A stretch of DNA of 40,781 nt from Dorea sp. CAG:317 (GTDB lineage Bacteria > Bacillota > Clostridia > Lachnospirales > Lachnospiraceae), in NCBI GenBank assembly GCA_000433535.1, contig FR892657.1:7900-48680 (forward strand), written 5' to 3'. The position numbers were made by a program, and so were the translations under genes. Of the stretch, positions 15,041 to 22,997 are shown one piece after another. The notes below the pieces were generated by a model. It was not told the DNA's origin, did not search any database, and was given only the letters and a program-made list of their open reading frames with translations. The first letter of the stretch is position 1, and each line of letters begins with the position of its first letter.

Positions 15041-16309
15041 CTACATCTGCATAGACATAAATGCGGGTACGATCACGATAAACAGTACAACTGCCAGCAT
15101 AAGAAACAGCGGCCCCAGCAATTTTGTTCCGGCTTCCTCTCCGATTCGTTTCGCCCTTGCTTTCCGCTCCTCAAAAGCCTGAACAGACTCTATTTTCAGC
15201 AATTGGCTTAATCCTCTTGTCCCTCTTCGCAGATTCTGCGACAACAATGCTCCTAATTTCACATATTCCTGAAGTTTACATCGCCTTCCAAAACGCTCAT
15301 AACATTCCGCTTCTGTTATCCCGCTGTCCATCTCAAAACAGGTTGTTTTCATTTCTTCATAGACATACCGTTCGCCCCAGAGATCTTTTTGCTCTTCATA
15401 GTCTGACACCATTTTTCGCCACGCCTTTTTCACCGTCATACCTGCACCTAAAAATAGTGTCAGTTTATTAACTGCCTCCGGATAATCCAGCAGCATCTGC
15501 TTCTCTTTTTCCTGCATTTTCTCTTTTTGCTTTTCCTTATCTAACGCATAAAATAATATCGCACTTAGAACGATCATTCCGATCACAATCAGTCCCCGAT
15601 CCTCCATCTGCCGATAATAGCTGACATTTTCTCCGTCCACAGTGGCAGGAAGCTTCAGTCTTTTTTCTGTCTTTGATTTTTCCTGCTCCCTCTGAATGGC
15701 TTCTTTTATTTTGATACCCTGCGTTTCCTCCTTTGTTTTTGCCGCCGGATAAATGTTCGCCATACACTCATACTGTGCCTGCATTGTCCGGTCTTCCATA
15801 TAAGTAAGTACCGCCTTCAATGTAATCTGGATTCCTTCTTCTTTCAGCACATCTTCTTGTATTTCACCATAAATATTCATCACATCATATCTGGAGAGCT
15901 CCCATTCTACCTCTATCGGTACTTCCGGTATTTGAGTCACCAGTTTCATATCCGATGTGACATAATCCAGACTTTTATTCTCCCCAAGTATCAATCGGTC
16001 TAACTGTCTGATACATTTGTCAAATAAAGCTTTGGTTTCTTCTGCTGTGTAAAGCTGTTCTTTTACTTCTACGTCAATCTCTGTTTTTTCTTTGTTTTCT
16101 GTCTCGGCAATCAGACGTTCCGTTCTGCTTCCACCTCCATAGGGATTTCTTTCCAGTCCTTCCGTCAGCGGAACAGATGCTTTTCTCCAGTCAGTGATCA
16201 CAAGAAGTACAGCCGCTACTAAGGCTGTCATCAATAAAAATGCTCTTAAACTTCGATGTGGATCAGCTTTTCTCCAAGCGCGCAGGCGCCCATATAAATG
16301 CTCAGACAT
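15041..16309 (-). CDS. TadC-like type II secretion system F-domain protein with large N-terminal extension
   Basis: Inner-membrane platform protein, about 422 residues from ATG at 16307-16309, preceded by GGGGTGATG. An in-frame ATG 14 codons upstream is less likely. A first membrane helix near residue 25-43 is followed by a region of about 170 residues with no further helix until 'GLIVIGMIVLSAILFYAL'. That places a sizeable extracytoplasmic domain between them. The cytoplasmic F domain follows ('YPEAVNKLTLFLGAGMTVKKA', then 'LGALLSQNLRRGTRGLSQLL' with the usual ExExRxxR-like 'EERKARAKRIGEEAGTKLLG'), and a final membrane helix. Its start overlaps the TadB-like gene by 64 bp. Confidence 0.82.
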   Translation of the reverse strand: MSEHLYGRLRAWRKADPHRSLRAFLLMTALVAAVLLVITDWRKASVPLTEGLERNPYGGGSRTERLIAETENKEKTEIDVEVKEQLYTAEETKALFDKCIRQLDRLILGENKSLDYVTSDMKLVTQIPEVPIEVEWELSRYDVMNIYGEIQEDVLKEEGIQITLKAVLTYMEDRTMQAQYECMANIYPAAKTKEETQGIKIKEAIQREQEKSKTEKRLKLPATVDGENVSYYRQMEDRGLIVIGMIVLSAILFYALDKEKQKEKMQEKEKQMLLDYPEAVNKLTLFLGAGMTVKKAWRKMVSDYEEQKDLWGERYVYEEMKTTCFEMDSGITEAECYERFGRRCKLQEYVKLGALLSQNLRRGTRGLSQLLKIESVQAFEERKARAKRIGEEAGTKLLGPLFLMLAVVLFIVIVPAFMSMQM

Positions 16310-17034
16310 ATGGTCATCACCCCAATTCCAATTAGATTTCCATATAGACAAGACATAAATTCCGGAAAGCTGAAGCTCATATACGCAATGATCAGATAAG
16401 GCACTGCCGACATCACCTTCAGTTCATACCGCTTTGCCGCCAGAATAGTATCTATTTCTCTTTTCACCTCTATTTTCCCGCTCATCTGCATGACGGTATC
16501 CTGAATAATCGCAATCATATCGCCGCCATTTCTCTTTGCCGCCGAAAATACCGACGCAAAATTTTTCACATCTTCCTCACCTGCCCGACAGGCAAATTCC
16601 TCCAATATCTGCTCCACCGGAACCTGCACTCGAATCTGTCCGATCATGTGTGCCATTTCTTTGGAAATTATTTCGTTTTGTGAATATATGATTTTTAACT
16701 CTTTCTGTGTCTCTTTCATTGCATTTTCAACAGAATATCCCGTACCTAATGCAGCCGCCATACTCTGGATCATCTCTTTAAACTGTAAGAGAAATTTTTG
16801 CCTCTTTTTCCTCTCACATTCCTCTTTTGACTTTCTATATTCCCATATAAAGATCGGAGTCAACGCTATCATTGCCCACAGAGAGTGATAGTACAGCCAT
16901 GCTGTGATTCCCGTAAATGCAGCTGCTTTACTTGCCATTACACATTTTTCCGATGCTGTTATATCCTGCTGCCAATAATTTCCCTGTGTGCTTAAGTTCT
17001 CCCTTCTTTTCCCAAACTCCTTGAATCTTCCCAT
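16246..17034 (-). CDS. TadB-like type II secretion system F-domain protein
   Basis: 262 residues if started at ATG 17032-17034 (MGRFKEFG), which has AGGAG six bases upstream. Starts at 17085, 17055 and 16938 are also in frame. Two N-terminal helices (AAAFTGITAWLYYHS and MIALTPIFIW) precede a cytoplasmic F domain with 'LLQFKEMIQSMAAALGTGYS' and 'FASVFSAAKRNGGDMIAII', then two C-terminal helices. It pairs with the TadC-like protein to form the platform of the secretion machine. With this start it overlaps the ATPase gene by 107 bp, an unusually long overlap, but the upstream residues look like part of the family N-terminus. Confidence 0.82.
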   Translation of the reverse strand: MGRFKEFGKRRENLSTQGNYWQQDITASEKCVMASKAAAFTGITAWLYYHSLWAMIALTPIFIWEYRKSKEECERKKRQKFLLQFKEMIQSMAAALGTGYSVENAMKETQKELKIIYSQNEIISKEMAHMIGQIRVQVPVEQILEEFACRAGEEDVKNFASVFSAAKRNGGDMIAIIQDTVMQMSGKIEVKREIDTILAAKRYELKVMSAVPYLIIAYMSFSFPEFMSCLYGNLIGIGVMTICLSIYMGACALGEKLIHIEV

Positions 17035-18160
17035 TCTCCTCTCCTGTTTCTTCATACCTGTACACTGTCTGCAAATGAATCTCACCTTCTCTGTAATCCA
17101 TCACTTCACTGACTTCCAGTAATTTTCTGCTTTTATCTCTCAATCTGCCCAAATGAACAATCACATCAATTCCAGAAGCAATCTGTCTTCGGATTGCCGT
17201 AAGCGGAAGCTCCATTCCCATAAGCACCATCGTTTCCAGGCGGGAAAGCATATCTTCCGGGCTGTTCGCATGCCCGGTACTTAAGCTTCCGTCATGTCCG
17301 GTGTTCAAAGCCTGAAGCATATCAATTGCTTCCGCAGAGCGCACCTCACCTACAATAATCCTGTCCGGTCTCATTCGAAGTGCCGACTTGATCAGCTGCC
17401 GAATCGTAACTTCTCCGGTGCCCTCCACATTTGCATTCCGCGCCTCCAGACTGACCAGATTCGGAACATCTAAGATTCGCAACTCCGCATTGTCTTCTAT
17501 AGTGATGATTCTCTCATCCTTGGGAATATACTGAGACAATGCATTCAGAAATGTTGTCTTTCCGGAACCTGTTCCGCCACTGATAAAAATGTTATATCCC
17601 GACTCCACTAATAAGGCGAGAAATTCCGCCACCTCTTCACTGATGGAGTTCCATGCGATCAATTGCTTCATAGTAATGGATTCTGTTGGAAATTTCCGAA
17701 TCGTGACGATTGGACCATTTAATGCGATCGGCGCCAGCACTACATTTACACGAGACCCGTCGGCAAGCCTTGCATCCACAATGGGCGAAGCCTCATTTAC
17801 CAGACGATTCGCGCCGGCAACAATCTGTTGAATCACATCTTCTAGCTTCTCTTTAGACAGAAACCGTTTGTCCGACTGGAAGATTCTCCCTTTTTTCTCA
17901 TAGAAAATGTTCTGCGTCCCGTTGATCATAACCTCTGTGATTTCGTCATCTTCCAGAAATTCTTCCAACAGATCCAGCTTTCGGAAGGCATTAAACAATT
18001 CTCTGCCCAATGCTGTCTTTACATTTAACGGCAGATATTCTCTGCTCTCAGCCTCCCGCAATACCCGGTAGATGATTCTTGTCAATTCTTCATCTTCTAC
18101 CTCTTTGGACAGATCCAGTTCATCAAGAATCCTTGCGTGTAGCTGTTCTGCCTCGATCAT
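16928..18160 (-). CDS. tadA: TadA/CpaF family secretion ATPase
   Basis: Hexameric ATPase that powers pilus assembly; 410 residues. The Walker A loop is GGTGSGKTTFLNALS. The region 'LRMRPDRIIVGEVRSAEA' carries the Walker B/Asp-box features, and the His box reads GHDGSLSTGHAN. The N-terminal 'LLEEFLEDDEITEVMINGTQ' is typical of the CpaF subgroup. The ATG at 18158-18160 follows GGAAAGAC and lies within the 3' end of the tadZ-like gene (38-bp overlap). Confidence 0.95.
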   Translation of the reverse strand: MIEAEQLHARILDELDLSKEVEDEELTRIIYRVLREAESREYLPLNVKTALGRELFNAFRKLDLLEEFLEDDEITEVMINGTQNIFYEKKGRIFQSDKRFLSKEKLEDVIQQIVAGANRLVNEASPIVDARLADGSRVNVVLAPIALNGPIVTIRKFPTESITMKQLIAWNSISEEVAEFLALLVESGYNIFISGGTGSGKTTFLNALSQYIPKDERIITIEDNAELRILDVPNLVSLEARNANVEGTGEVTIRQLIKSALRMRPDRIIVGEVRSAEAIDMLQALNTGHDGSLSTGHANSPEDMLSRLETMVLMGMELPLTAIRRQIASGIDVIVHLGRLRDKSRKLLEVSEVMDYREGEIHLQTVYRYEETGEENGKIQGVWEKKGELKHTGKLLAAGYNSIGKMCNGK

Positions 18161-19064
18161 GTCTTTCCTTTCTCACCAATTTTCTTAAAATATCTTCATA
18201 TCCCAGCAAATTAACTTCATTTTCAAACTGGCGAAGTTTTGCCTGTCCATACAGGTCCTGCGTATACAGAAGATATATCTTCGTACATGCCCGCAACAAC
18301 TCGTATACCCCTGAGATTCCTTCATCCAGATCTAAAATAATCACGTCATAGATACTCTGTTCCAGAATCCGTCTTATGAGCATAAGCCATTCTTCTGCCT
18401 TCACACTTTTTACGTCCTCGGCTACAGGCATAGGGACAATATAATCTAGGTTTTTTCGATGTTTTACAACTGTGGTGAGTAAGAGCCCCAGATTCCCTTT
18501 TTCCTGTCTTGCATAATACAGCACGTCTGCAAGTGTTTGCTCACCCTCTTCGAAGTGTCCCCCGATTCCTCCGTAAATTTCCAGATTCAGATACAGGACA
18601 TTTTCTGTGGCTGCCATCTCTTCGCCCAGTTTCAGCCCATAAGTCGTCTTTCCGATCCGATGAATCGGCGAAAAAATACCGATGATTTTTCCTCCCTGCT
18701 TTCTTCCGCCTTTATAGATGCTCTCATTTTCAGAAGCTTCCAGTCCGCATATCCGAATCATATCTTCTACAATTTTCTCGCCGGACTGATACTTATACAC
18801 CTGATTTTCTCCATCGGCCTCTTCCGTTCCGGTCGTCAGCAAGAATATTTTCTCCGCCTGAAGTTTTCCTTTCGCCTCCTTTGCATACTCGCCCGCCAAA
18901 AACAAAAGATGAATCTTCTTCGTTTTTTCAAGCTCCATTACCTGCGTCACGGTACTGCACACTTGAACCTCCGCCGCCAATTCCTTCTTTCGCATGAAAT
19001 ACATTGCCAATGCTTGGGCGTATCCCTCTTCCGAGTCACAAATAACTAAATTTTTACTTACCAC
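18123..19064 (-). CDS. TadZ/CpaE-like ATPase with degenerate Walker A
   Basis: A 313-residue protein that probably positions the Tad machine at a cell site. Residues 1-110 form a receiver-like domain lacking the phosphoacceptor pattern. Residues 128 onward are MinD/ParA-like. The P-loop reads 'FSPIHRIGKTTYGLKLG', with GKTT kept but without the signature leading Lys of KGGxGKT. 'YDVIILDLDEGISGVYELL' is the Walker B/DxD region. The start is GTG (19062-19064) with AAGGAGG eight bases upstream; the nearby ATG is out of frame. It is the first gene of the tad-like locus. Confidence 0.8.
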   Translation of the reverse strand: MVSKNLVICDSEEGYAQALAMYFMRKKELAAEVQVCSTVTQVMELEKTKKIHLLFLAGEYAKEAKGKLQAEKIFLLTTGTEEADGENQVYKYQSGEKIVEDMIRICGLEASENESIYKGGRKQGGKIIGIFSPIHRIGKTTYGLKLGEEMAATENVLYLNLEIYGGIGGHFEEGEQTLADVLYYARQEKGNLGLLLTTVVKHRKNLDYIVPMPVAEDVKSVKAEEWLMLIRRILEQSIYDVIILDLDEGISGVYELLRACTKIYLLYTQDLYGQAKLRQFENEVNLLGYEDILRKLVRKERHDRGRTATRKDS

Positions 19065-19421
19065 ATAATGAACCTCCTTATGCGCTGCACATTCTTATTT
19101 TGTTACTAAAGTTTCTTTCTTGAATTTGTTGCCGAATGGCTTGAAATTCATGAATCATGTTGAAATTATGAATAGATAAAACAATCAGATACAAGCTGCA
19201 TGTTCAACTTGTAGGACGATTATAACTCCCCTTTCTTTTCTTGTCCATGCCAATTTTACAAAAAAAGAATCTTTGTGAATCCTTGACAAAATTTCTTCGA
19301 AAATTTCTCTGAAAGTCCCAAAAGAAGTTGCGGGAAAATGATGTTCAAAGTTATAATAAAAATAATCACCATATCCTCTCCATTTTTCATTGAGAGGTGT
19401 TTTTATTGAAAGGATTTTCCT
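19065..19421. other. 357-bp divergent intergenic region between the tad-like locus and sfp
   Basis: Must hold the promoters of both the tad-like locus and the sfp gene. I see no confident -35/-10 pair. Direct repeats GAAATTCATGAAT and GAAATTATGAAT lie near 19140-19175 on the plus strand, with a palindromic ATTCATGAAT core that could be a regulator site. Near the sfp end, CCTCTC (19375-19380) can pair with GAGAGG (19392-19397), followed by T's. No gene is evident here; the minus-strand frame that extends across 19185-19763 is antisense to sfp. Confidence 0.4.
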
Positions 19422-20036
19422 ATGGACATCAAACTTTTTTCTCAGGAACAACTCTGTTCGGCGGAGCCGATTCTCCCCGAACAGCTTCACATATGGATCA
19501 TGCCAAATTCCGGCGGGCACGCAATTCTTCATCAACTTCTGGGATTCTATCTTAGCTGCTCTCCAGATGATCTTCTGTTCAAAAAGGGGGCACACGGGAA
19601 GCCGGAGCTCTCCGGGAAACATGCCGGCAAGATTCATTTCAACCTGTCCCACTCCGGGGATCAGCTTGCACTGATTTTCTCCGTCGATTCCCCTGTTGGA
19701 ATCGATATTGAAAAAATCCATCCGGTTAAAAAAAGAGCACGCATTGCAGAGAGATTTTTCCACCCGGAAGAAACACGCCTTCTAAAGGAAGCATCTTCCA
19801 CGGATTCGGAAATATTATTCTTTCGCTACTGGACAATGAAAGAGGCATTTGTCAAAGCATTAGGCACCGGACTTTCCATTCCTCTTAATGATTTCTTCAT
19901 TTCACCGGAGCCTTATGACACTCTGCCGATTTACCGAATAACAAAAAGCCAGAAGGATTATTCTTCATGGAGAATACAGACCCTTCCGGCTCCGGCTTGC
20001 TATCAATGCAGTATTGCATATAAAATCAATCAATAA
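19422..20036 (+). CDS. Sfp-type 4'-phosphopantetheinyl transferase
   Basis: Transfers phosphopantetheine from CoA to carrier-protein serines. 204 residues, close to the usual Sfp length. Visible motifs are 'HFNLSHSGDQL' (72-82), GIDIEK (93-98, with Mg ligands Asp95 and Glu97) and 'YWTMKEAFVKALGTGL' (136-151). AAAGGATTTTCCT precedes the ATG. No polyketide or nonribosomal peptide genes are nearby, so its carrier substrate is not apparent; it may serve a distant cluster or activate ACP. Confidence 0.92.
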   Translation: MDIKLFSQEQLCSAEPILPEQLHIWIMPNSGGHAILHQLLGFYLSCSPDDLLFKKGAHGKPELSGKHAGKIHFNLSHSGDQLALIFSVDSPVGIDIEKIHPVKKRARIAERFFHPEETRLLKEASSTDSEILFFRYWTMKEAFVKALGTGLSIPLNDFFISPEPYDTLPIYRITKSQKDYSSWRIQTLPAPACYQCSIAYKINQ

Positions 20037-20053
20037 GATTCTAAAGAAACTTT

Positions 20054-20263
20054 TTAATATCCAGATAGGAATGAAATCCCATATAAGAGCGCTACTCCGG
20101 GCGCTCCTAATGTCCCTGCAGTCACAAAAGTCACCGGGTTCATTCCCACTCGAACAGACAGCCCCTGCATAGCTAAAAATTGATTTAAAAAGAAAATTAC
20201 AGCGAATCCTACAACTGCCCGGATTATAAAATTCACAATCACAGAAGATCTCTTTTCCTTCAT
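20054..20263 (-). CDS. BofA-like pro-sigmaK processing inhibitor family protein
   Basis: 69 residues with two hydrophobic segments ('IIRAVVGFAVIFFLNQFL' and 'GAPGVALLYGISFL'). The BofA signature 'GMNPVTFVTAGTLGAPGVALLY' is seen in two blocks. BofA holds SpoIVFB inactive in the forespore membrane during sporulation in Bacillus. In many Clostridia bofA follows recR and yaaL. Here it lies about 20 kb away, convergent with sfp and divergent from the YaaL-like gene. It is shorter than B. subtilis BofA. Its activity in this organism is not proven. Confidence 0.82.
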   Translation of the reverse strand: MKEKRSSVIVNFIIRAVVGFAVIFFLNQFLAMQGLSVRVGMNPVTFVTAGTLGAPGVALLYGISFLSGY

Positions 20264-20392
20264 ATCTTCCCCTTCATATCTTTTTCTTCCAGTTCCCTCT
20301 CTCCATATATATCAAAAAGCTCCGTATTATATTCATAAGATTCGCTTATACTATGTAAAAACAGGAAGCCATCAATAAAGGGAGGATAACTC

Positions 20393-20608
20393 ATGAGATT
20401 CTTTTCACATTCTGCAGATAAGTCAAAGGATACTACACTTTTAAAAGAACTATCGCAGGCGAAACAGGAAATGGAAGATGCTTATGCCAACTTTCAAAAT
20501 GTCAGCGACCCGGATCTGATCGATTGCTATATTTACAGAAGCCACGCTGCTTGGAAACGCTACCTGTTTCTCCTTCGTCTGGCGCGGGGAGAATCACATC
20601 TCCTATAG
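20393..20608 (+). CDS. YaaL-like DUF2508 family protein
   Basis: A 71-residue charged helical protein. 'LLKELSQAKQEMEDAYANF' and 'DPDLIDCYIYRSHAAWKRY' are the DUF2508/YaaL pattern. Function unknown; in other Firmicutes the gene lies between recR and bofA. The ATG follows GGGAGGATAACTC. A possible -10 TATACT lies near 20349-20354. The pairing with bofA is kept but inverted into a divergent arrangement. Confidence 0.8.
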   Translation: MRFFSHSADKSKDTTLLKELSQAKQEMEDAYANFQNVSDPDLIDCYIYRSHAAWKRYLFLLRLARGESHLL

Positions 20609-20663
20609 TAGTTTCATAATATTAAAACAAAAATATCGATACAACATTTCTTATGTAATCAAA

Positions 20664-20705
20664 AAATTCGGGACGGCGTTTTATCTAAAACTCCGTCCCG
20701 AATTT
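20664..20705. terminator. Terminator between the YaaL-like gene and dCMP deaminase
   Basis: A very long stem: 20664-20676 pairs with 20693-20705, and GTTTTA (20678-20683) pairs with TAAAAC (20686-20691), with one mismatch between. Read on the minus strand it is followed by a T-run, so it terminates the deaminase operon. It may also act for the plus-strand gene. Confidence 0.85.
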
Positions 20706-20746
20706 GCAAAAAGTCCGATTGTAAAATCTGCTTTCAAACTCAGACT

Positions 20747-21238
20747 TTAAAGCTCAATTTTAATCTCCCGATGTGTTCGGTGATATTGGTGATATCTTAC
20801 ACCTGCCGCATCAAACATTCTCATAGATGCCTGCACAGATGGCGTATCTTCATATTTATTGCTGTCGTAGATCACTTCTTTGATCCCGCTTTGTATAATT
20901 GCTTTCGCACATTCATTACACGGGAAAAGTGACACATATAGCTTGGCTCCTTCCAGACTTCCGCCACGGTAATTCAAAATTGCATTTAATTCACTGTGTA
21001 CGGTATAAATATATTTTGTCTCCAAAGGATTTTCGCCTTCTCTAAGCCACGGGAACTCGTCATCCGAACAGCCTTTGGGAAGTCCATTGTACCCCATAGA
21101 CAGAATCTTATTATCCTGACTTACAATACAGCATCCCACCTGTGTGTTGGGATCTTTGGAACGAAGACCGGACAGCATTGCAACTCCCATAAAATATTCA
21201 TCCCAGCTGATATAATCTTTTCTTTTGTTGCTTCCCAT
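20747..21238 (-). CDS. Deoxycytidylate deaminase
   Basis: Converts dCMP to dUMP for thymidylate synthesis; 163 residues. The zinc site is HSE (His81, Glu83) and PCNEC (Cys107, Cys110). The additional 'QVGCCIVSQDNKILSMGYNG' block is usual for dCMP deaminases of the ComEB type. It is shorter than B. subtilis ComEB (no competence-related extension is visible). It lies 21 bp downstream of upp, forming a pyrimidine salvage pair. Confidence 0.93.
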   Translation of the reverse strand: MGSNKRKDYISWDEYFMGVAMLSGLRSKDPNTQVGCCIVSQDNKILSMGYNGLPKGCSDDEFPWLREGENPLETKYIYTVHSELNAILNYRGGSLEGAKLYVSLFPCNECAKAIIQSGIKEVIYDSNKYEDTPSVQASMRMFDAAGVRYHQYHRTHREIKIEL

Positions 21239-21259
21239 ATAAACGCCTCCTGTCCGTCA

Positions 21260-21889
21260 CTATTTCGTTCCGAAAATGCGGTCTCCGGCATCTCCAAGTC
21301 CTGGTACAATATATTTATGTTCATTCAAATGATCGTCCAGAGCTCCAATATAGAGATCTACATCCGGGTGTGCTGCTTTCATGCGCTCTACACCTTCCGG
21401 TGCTGCAATGATACACATAAATCGAATATTCTTTACGCCTTTGTCTTTCAATAACTGGATTGCAGCTACACAAGAACCTCCGGTAGCAAGCATTGGATCT
21501 ACCACAAACACTTCTCTTTCATCACAATCTGCCGGAAGCTTACAATAATATTCAATCGGTTCAAAAGTATCCGGATCACGGTAAAGTCCAATGTGTCCAA
21601 CTTTTGCAGCCGGAATCATATCAAGCATTCCGTCCACCATTCCGAGGCCGGCTCTTAAAATCGGCACCACTGCCAGTTTCTTTCCGCTTAATTCTTTTCC
21701 TACCATTTCACAGATCGGTGTCTTGATCGTTACATCCTGAAGCTTTAAGTCTCTTGTGGCCTCATAGCACATCAGCGAAGCGATTTCTCCTACAATCTGT
21801 CGAAAATCTTTCGAACCTAAATCCTCTCTGCGGATGCAATTGATCTTATGCTGAATCAGCGGGTGATCCATAACCTGTACTTTTGCCAT
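21260..21889 (-). CDS. upp: Uracil phosphoribosyltransferase
   Basis: Salvages uracil to UMP; 209 residues, the standard length. Recognisable blocks are 'VMDHPLIQHKINCIRRED' at the N-terminus, 'PILRAGLGMVDGMLDMIPAA', the PRPP loop 'VVDPMLATGGSCVAAI' and the C-terminal uracil-binding 'YIVPGLGDAGDRIFGT'. The ATG is preceded by GAGGAAAAAAG. It sits 23 bp after tsaC and before the dCMP deaminase gene on the same strand. Confidence 0.97.
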   Translation of the reverse strand: MAKVQVMDHPLIQHKINCIRREDLGSKDFRQIVGEIASLMCYEATRDLKLQDVTIKTPICEMVGKELSGKKLAVVPILRAGLGMVDGMLDMIPAAKVGHIGLYRDPDTFEPIEYYCKLPADCDEREVFVVDPMLATGGSCVAAIQLLKDKGVKNIRFMCIIAAPEGVERMKAAHPDVDLYIGALDDHLNEHKYIVPGLGDAGDRIFGTK

Positions 21890-21912
21890 CTTTTTTCCTC
21901 CTCATTTGACAT

Positions 21913-22962
21913 TTATATATTTATTACATGGTGTCCGGCTGCCTTTAACAAACGATTCATGATCGCACTTCCGATCCCGCCTGTAGCAAACGACTCACTA
22001 TATATGTAATCCACTTCATCCTGATCGAATTCTCTCAGGATACCATAGAGATGGACTGCAATGGTAGACTCATCTTCCCGTGTTCCTATGGACTTAACAT
22101 CGCCCTCTTCATAACTGGCTACACTTTCCTCTGTTCCGATGATCCCCACCTTATATCCTTTGCCGATCTGTTCCTTCGCCATGCGATTGATTGTTTCAAT
22201 CACCTGATCCATCTTTCCCTCTACAATAAGAAGTTCAGCCTTCGGCGCATAATGTCTGTATTTCATGCCCGGAGCCTTGGGCTTCTTCTTACTATCCGGG
22301 TCGATAAGTGCCACATCTTCTGCCACCTCTCCGATTAAATCTTCCAGCATCTCCTTCGTGACTGCACCAGGTCTTAGAATCATCGGCGGTGTCACGGTCA
22401 TATCTAAAATTGTAGATTCTACGCCAATCTCTACATCCCCGCCATCTACGATCATATCGATCCGGCCATCCATATCTTCCTTCACATGTTCTGCTGCTGT
22501 AGGACTCGGACGCCCGGATGTATTCGCGCTTGGCGCAGCAATGTATCCGCCGCCGGCATCAATGACTGCTCTTGCAATCTCATGGCTTGGCATTCTCACT
22601 GCAACGGTATTCAGACCGCCGGTTGTTCCGTATGGCACCTTTTCATTCTTCTCAAAAATCATCGTAAGCGGTCCAGGCCAGTATTCCTCTGCCACCTTAA
22701 ATGCTTCTTTCGAAACATTTTTTGTTATCTTAAGAAGATCTTCCATATTGGTTATGTGAACGATCAGCGGATTATCCGAAGGTCTTCCCTTTGCCGCATA
22801 TATTTTCTGTGCAGCCTCCTCATTTAACGCGTCTGCTCCAAGTCCGTATACGGTCTCTGTCGGAAATGCCACAAGTCCTCCTCTTTTCAGAATCTCTCCG
22901 GCTTCAATGATCACTTCATTATTAAGTTGTTCATTTTCTACTTTTTTTATTATTGTCTCCAT
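21913..22962 (-). CDS. L-threonylcarbamoyladenylate synthase (YwlC/Sua5 type)
   Basis: Makes TC-AMP, the precursor for t6A37 in ANN-decoding tRNAs. 349 residues from ATG 22960-22962 (METIIKKVENEQL). The YrdC domain has 'GGLVAFPTETVYGLGADA', 'KGRPSDNPLIVHI' and 'SANTSGRPSPTAA'. A C-terminal Sua5 domain starts at 'PGMKYRHYAPKAELLIVEG', so this is the two-domain type. There is no ribosome binding site before the ATG. Instead a near-consensus promoter ends 7 bp upstream, implying a leaderless or near-leaderless mRNA. The frame is open further upstream, but those residues are not family-like. Confidence 0.93.
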   Translation of the reverse strand: METIIKKVENEQLNNEVIIEAGEILKRGGLVAFPTETVYGLGADALNEEAAQKIYAAKGRPSDNPLIVHITNMEDLLKITKNVSKEAFKVAEEYWPGPLTMIFEKNEKVPYGTTGGLNTVAVRMPSHEIARAVIDAGGGYIAAPSANTSGRPSPTAAEHVKEDMDGRIDMIVDGGDVEIGVESTILDMTVTPPMILRPGAVTKEMLEDLIGEVAEDVALIDPDSKKKPKAPGMKYRHYAPKAELLIVEGKMDQVIETINRMAKEQIGKGYKVGIIGTEESVASYEEGDVKSIGTREDESTIAVHLYGILREFDQDEVDYIYSESFATGGIGSAIMNRLLKAAGHHVINI

Positions 22963-22968
22963 AAGGTT

Positions 22969-22997
22969 GATTATACTACACTCTAATCTTTCAGACA
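22969..22997 (-). promoter_or_regulatory. Promoter abutting the threonylcarbamoyl-AMP synthase start codon
   Basis: On the minus strand: TTGTCT, a 17-bp spacer (GAAAGATTAGAGTGTAG), then TATAAT, followed by only CAACCTT before ATG. The -35 lies in the 3' end of the amidase gene. Predicted transcription would start at or one base before the ATG. Confidence 0.6.

Noticed and set aside
19185..19763. 192-codon minus-strand frame
   Set aside because: It is antisense to most of the Sfp-type gene, lacks a convincing family pattern, and the plus-strand gene has clear motifs.
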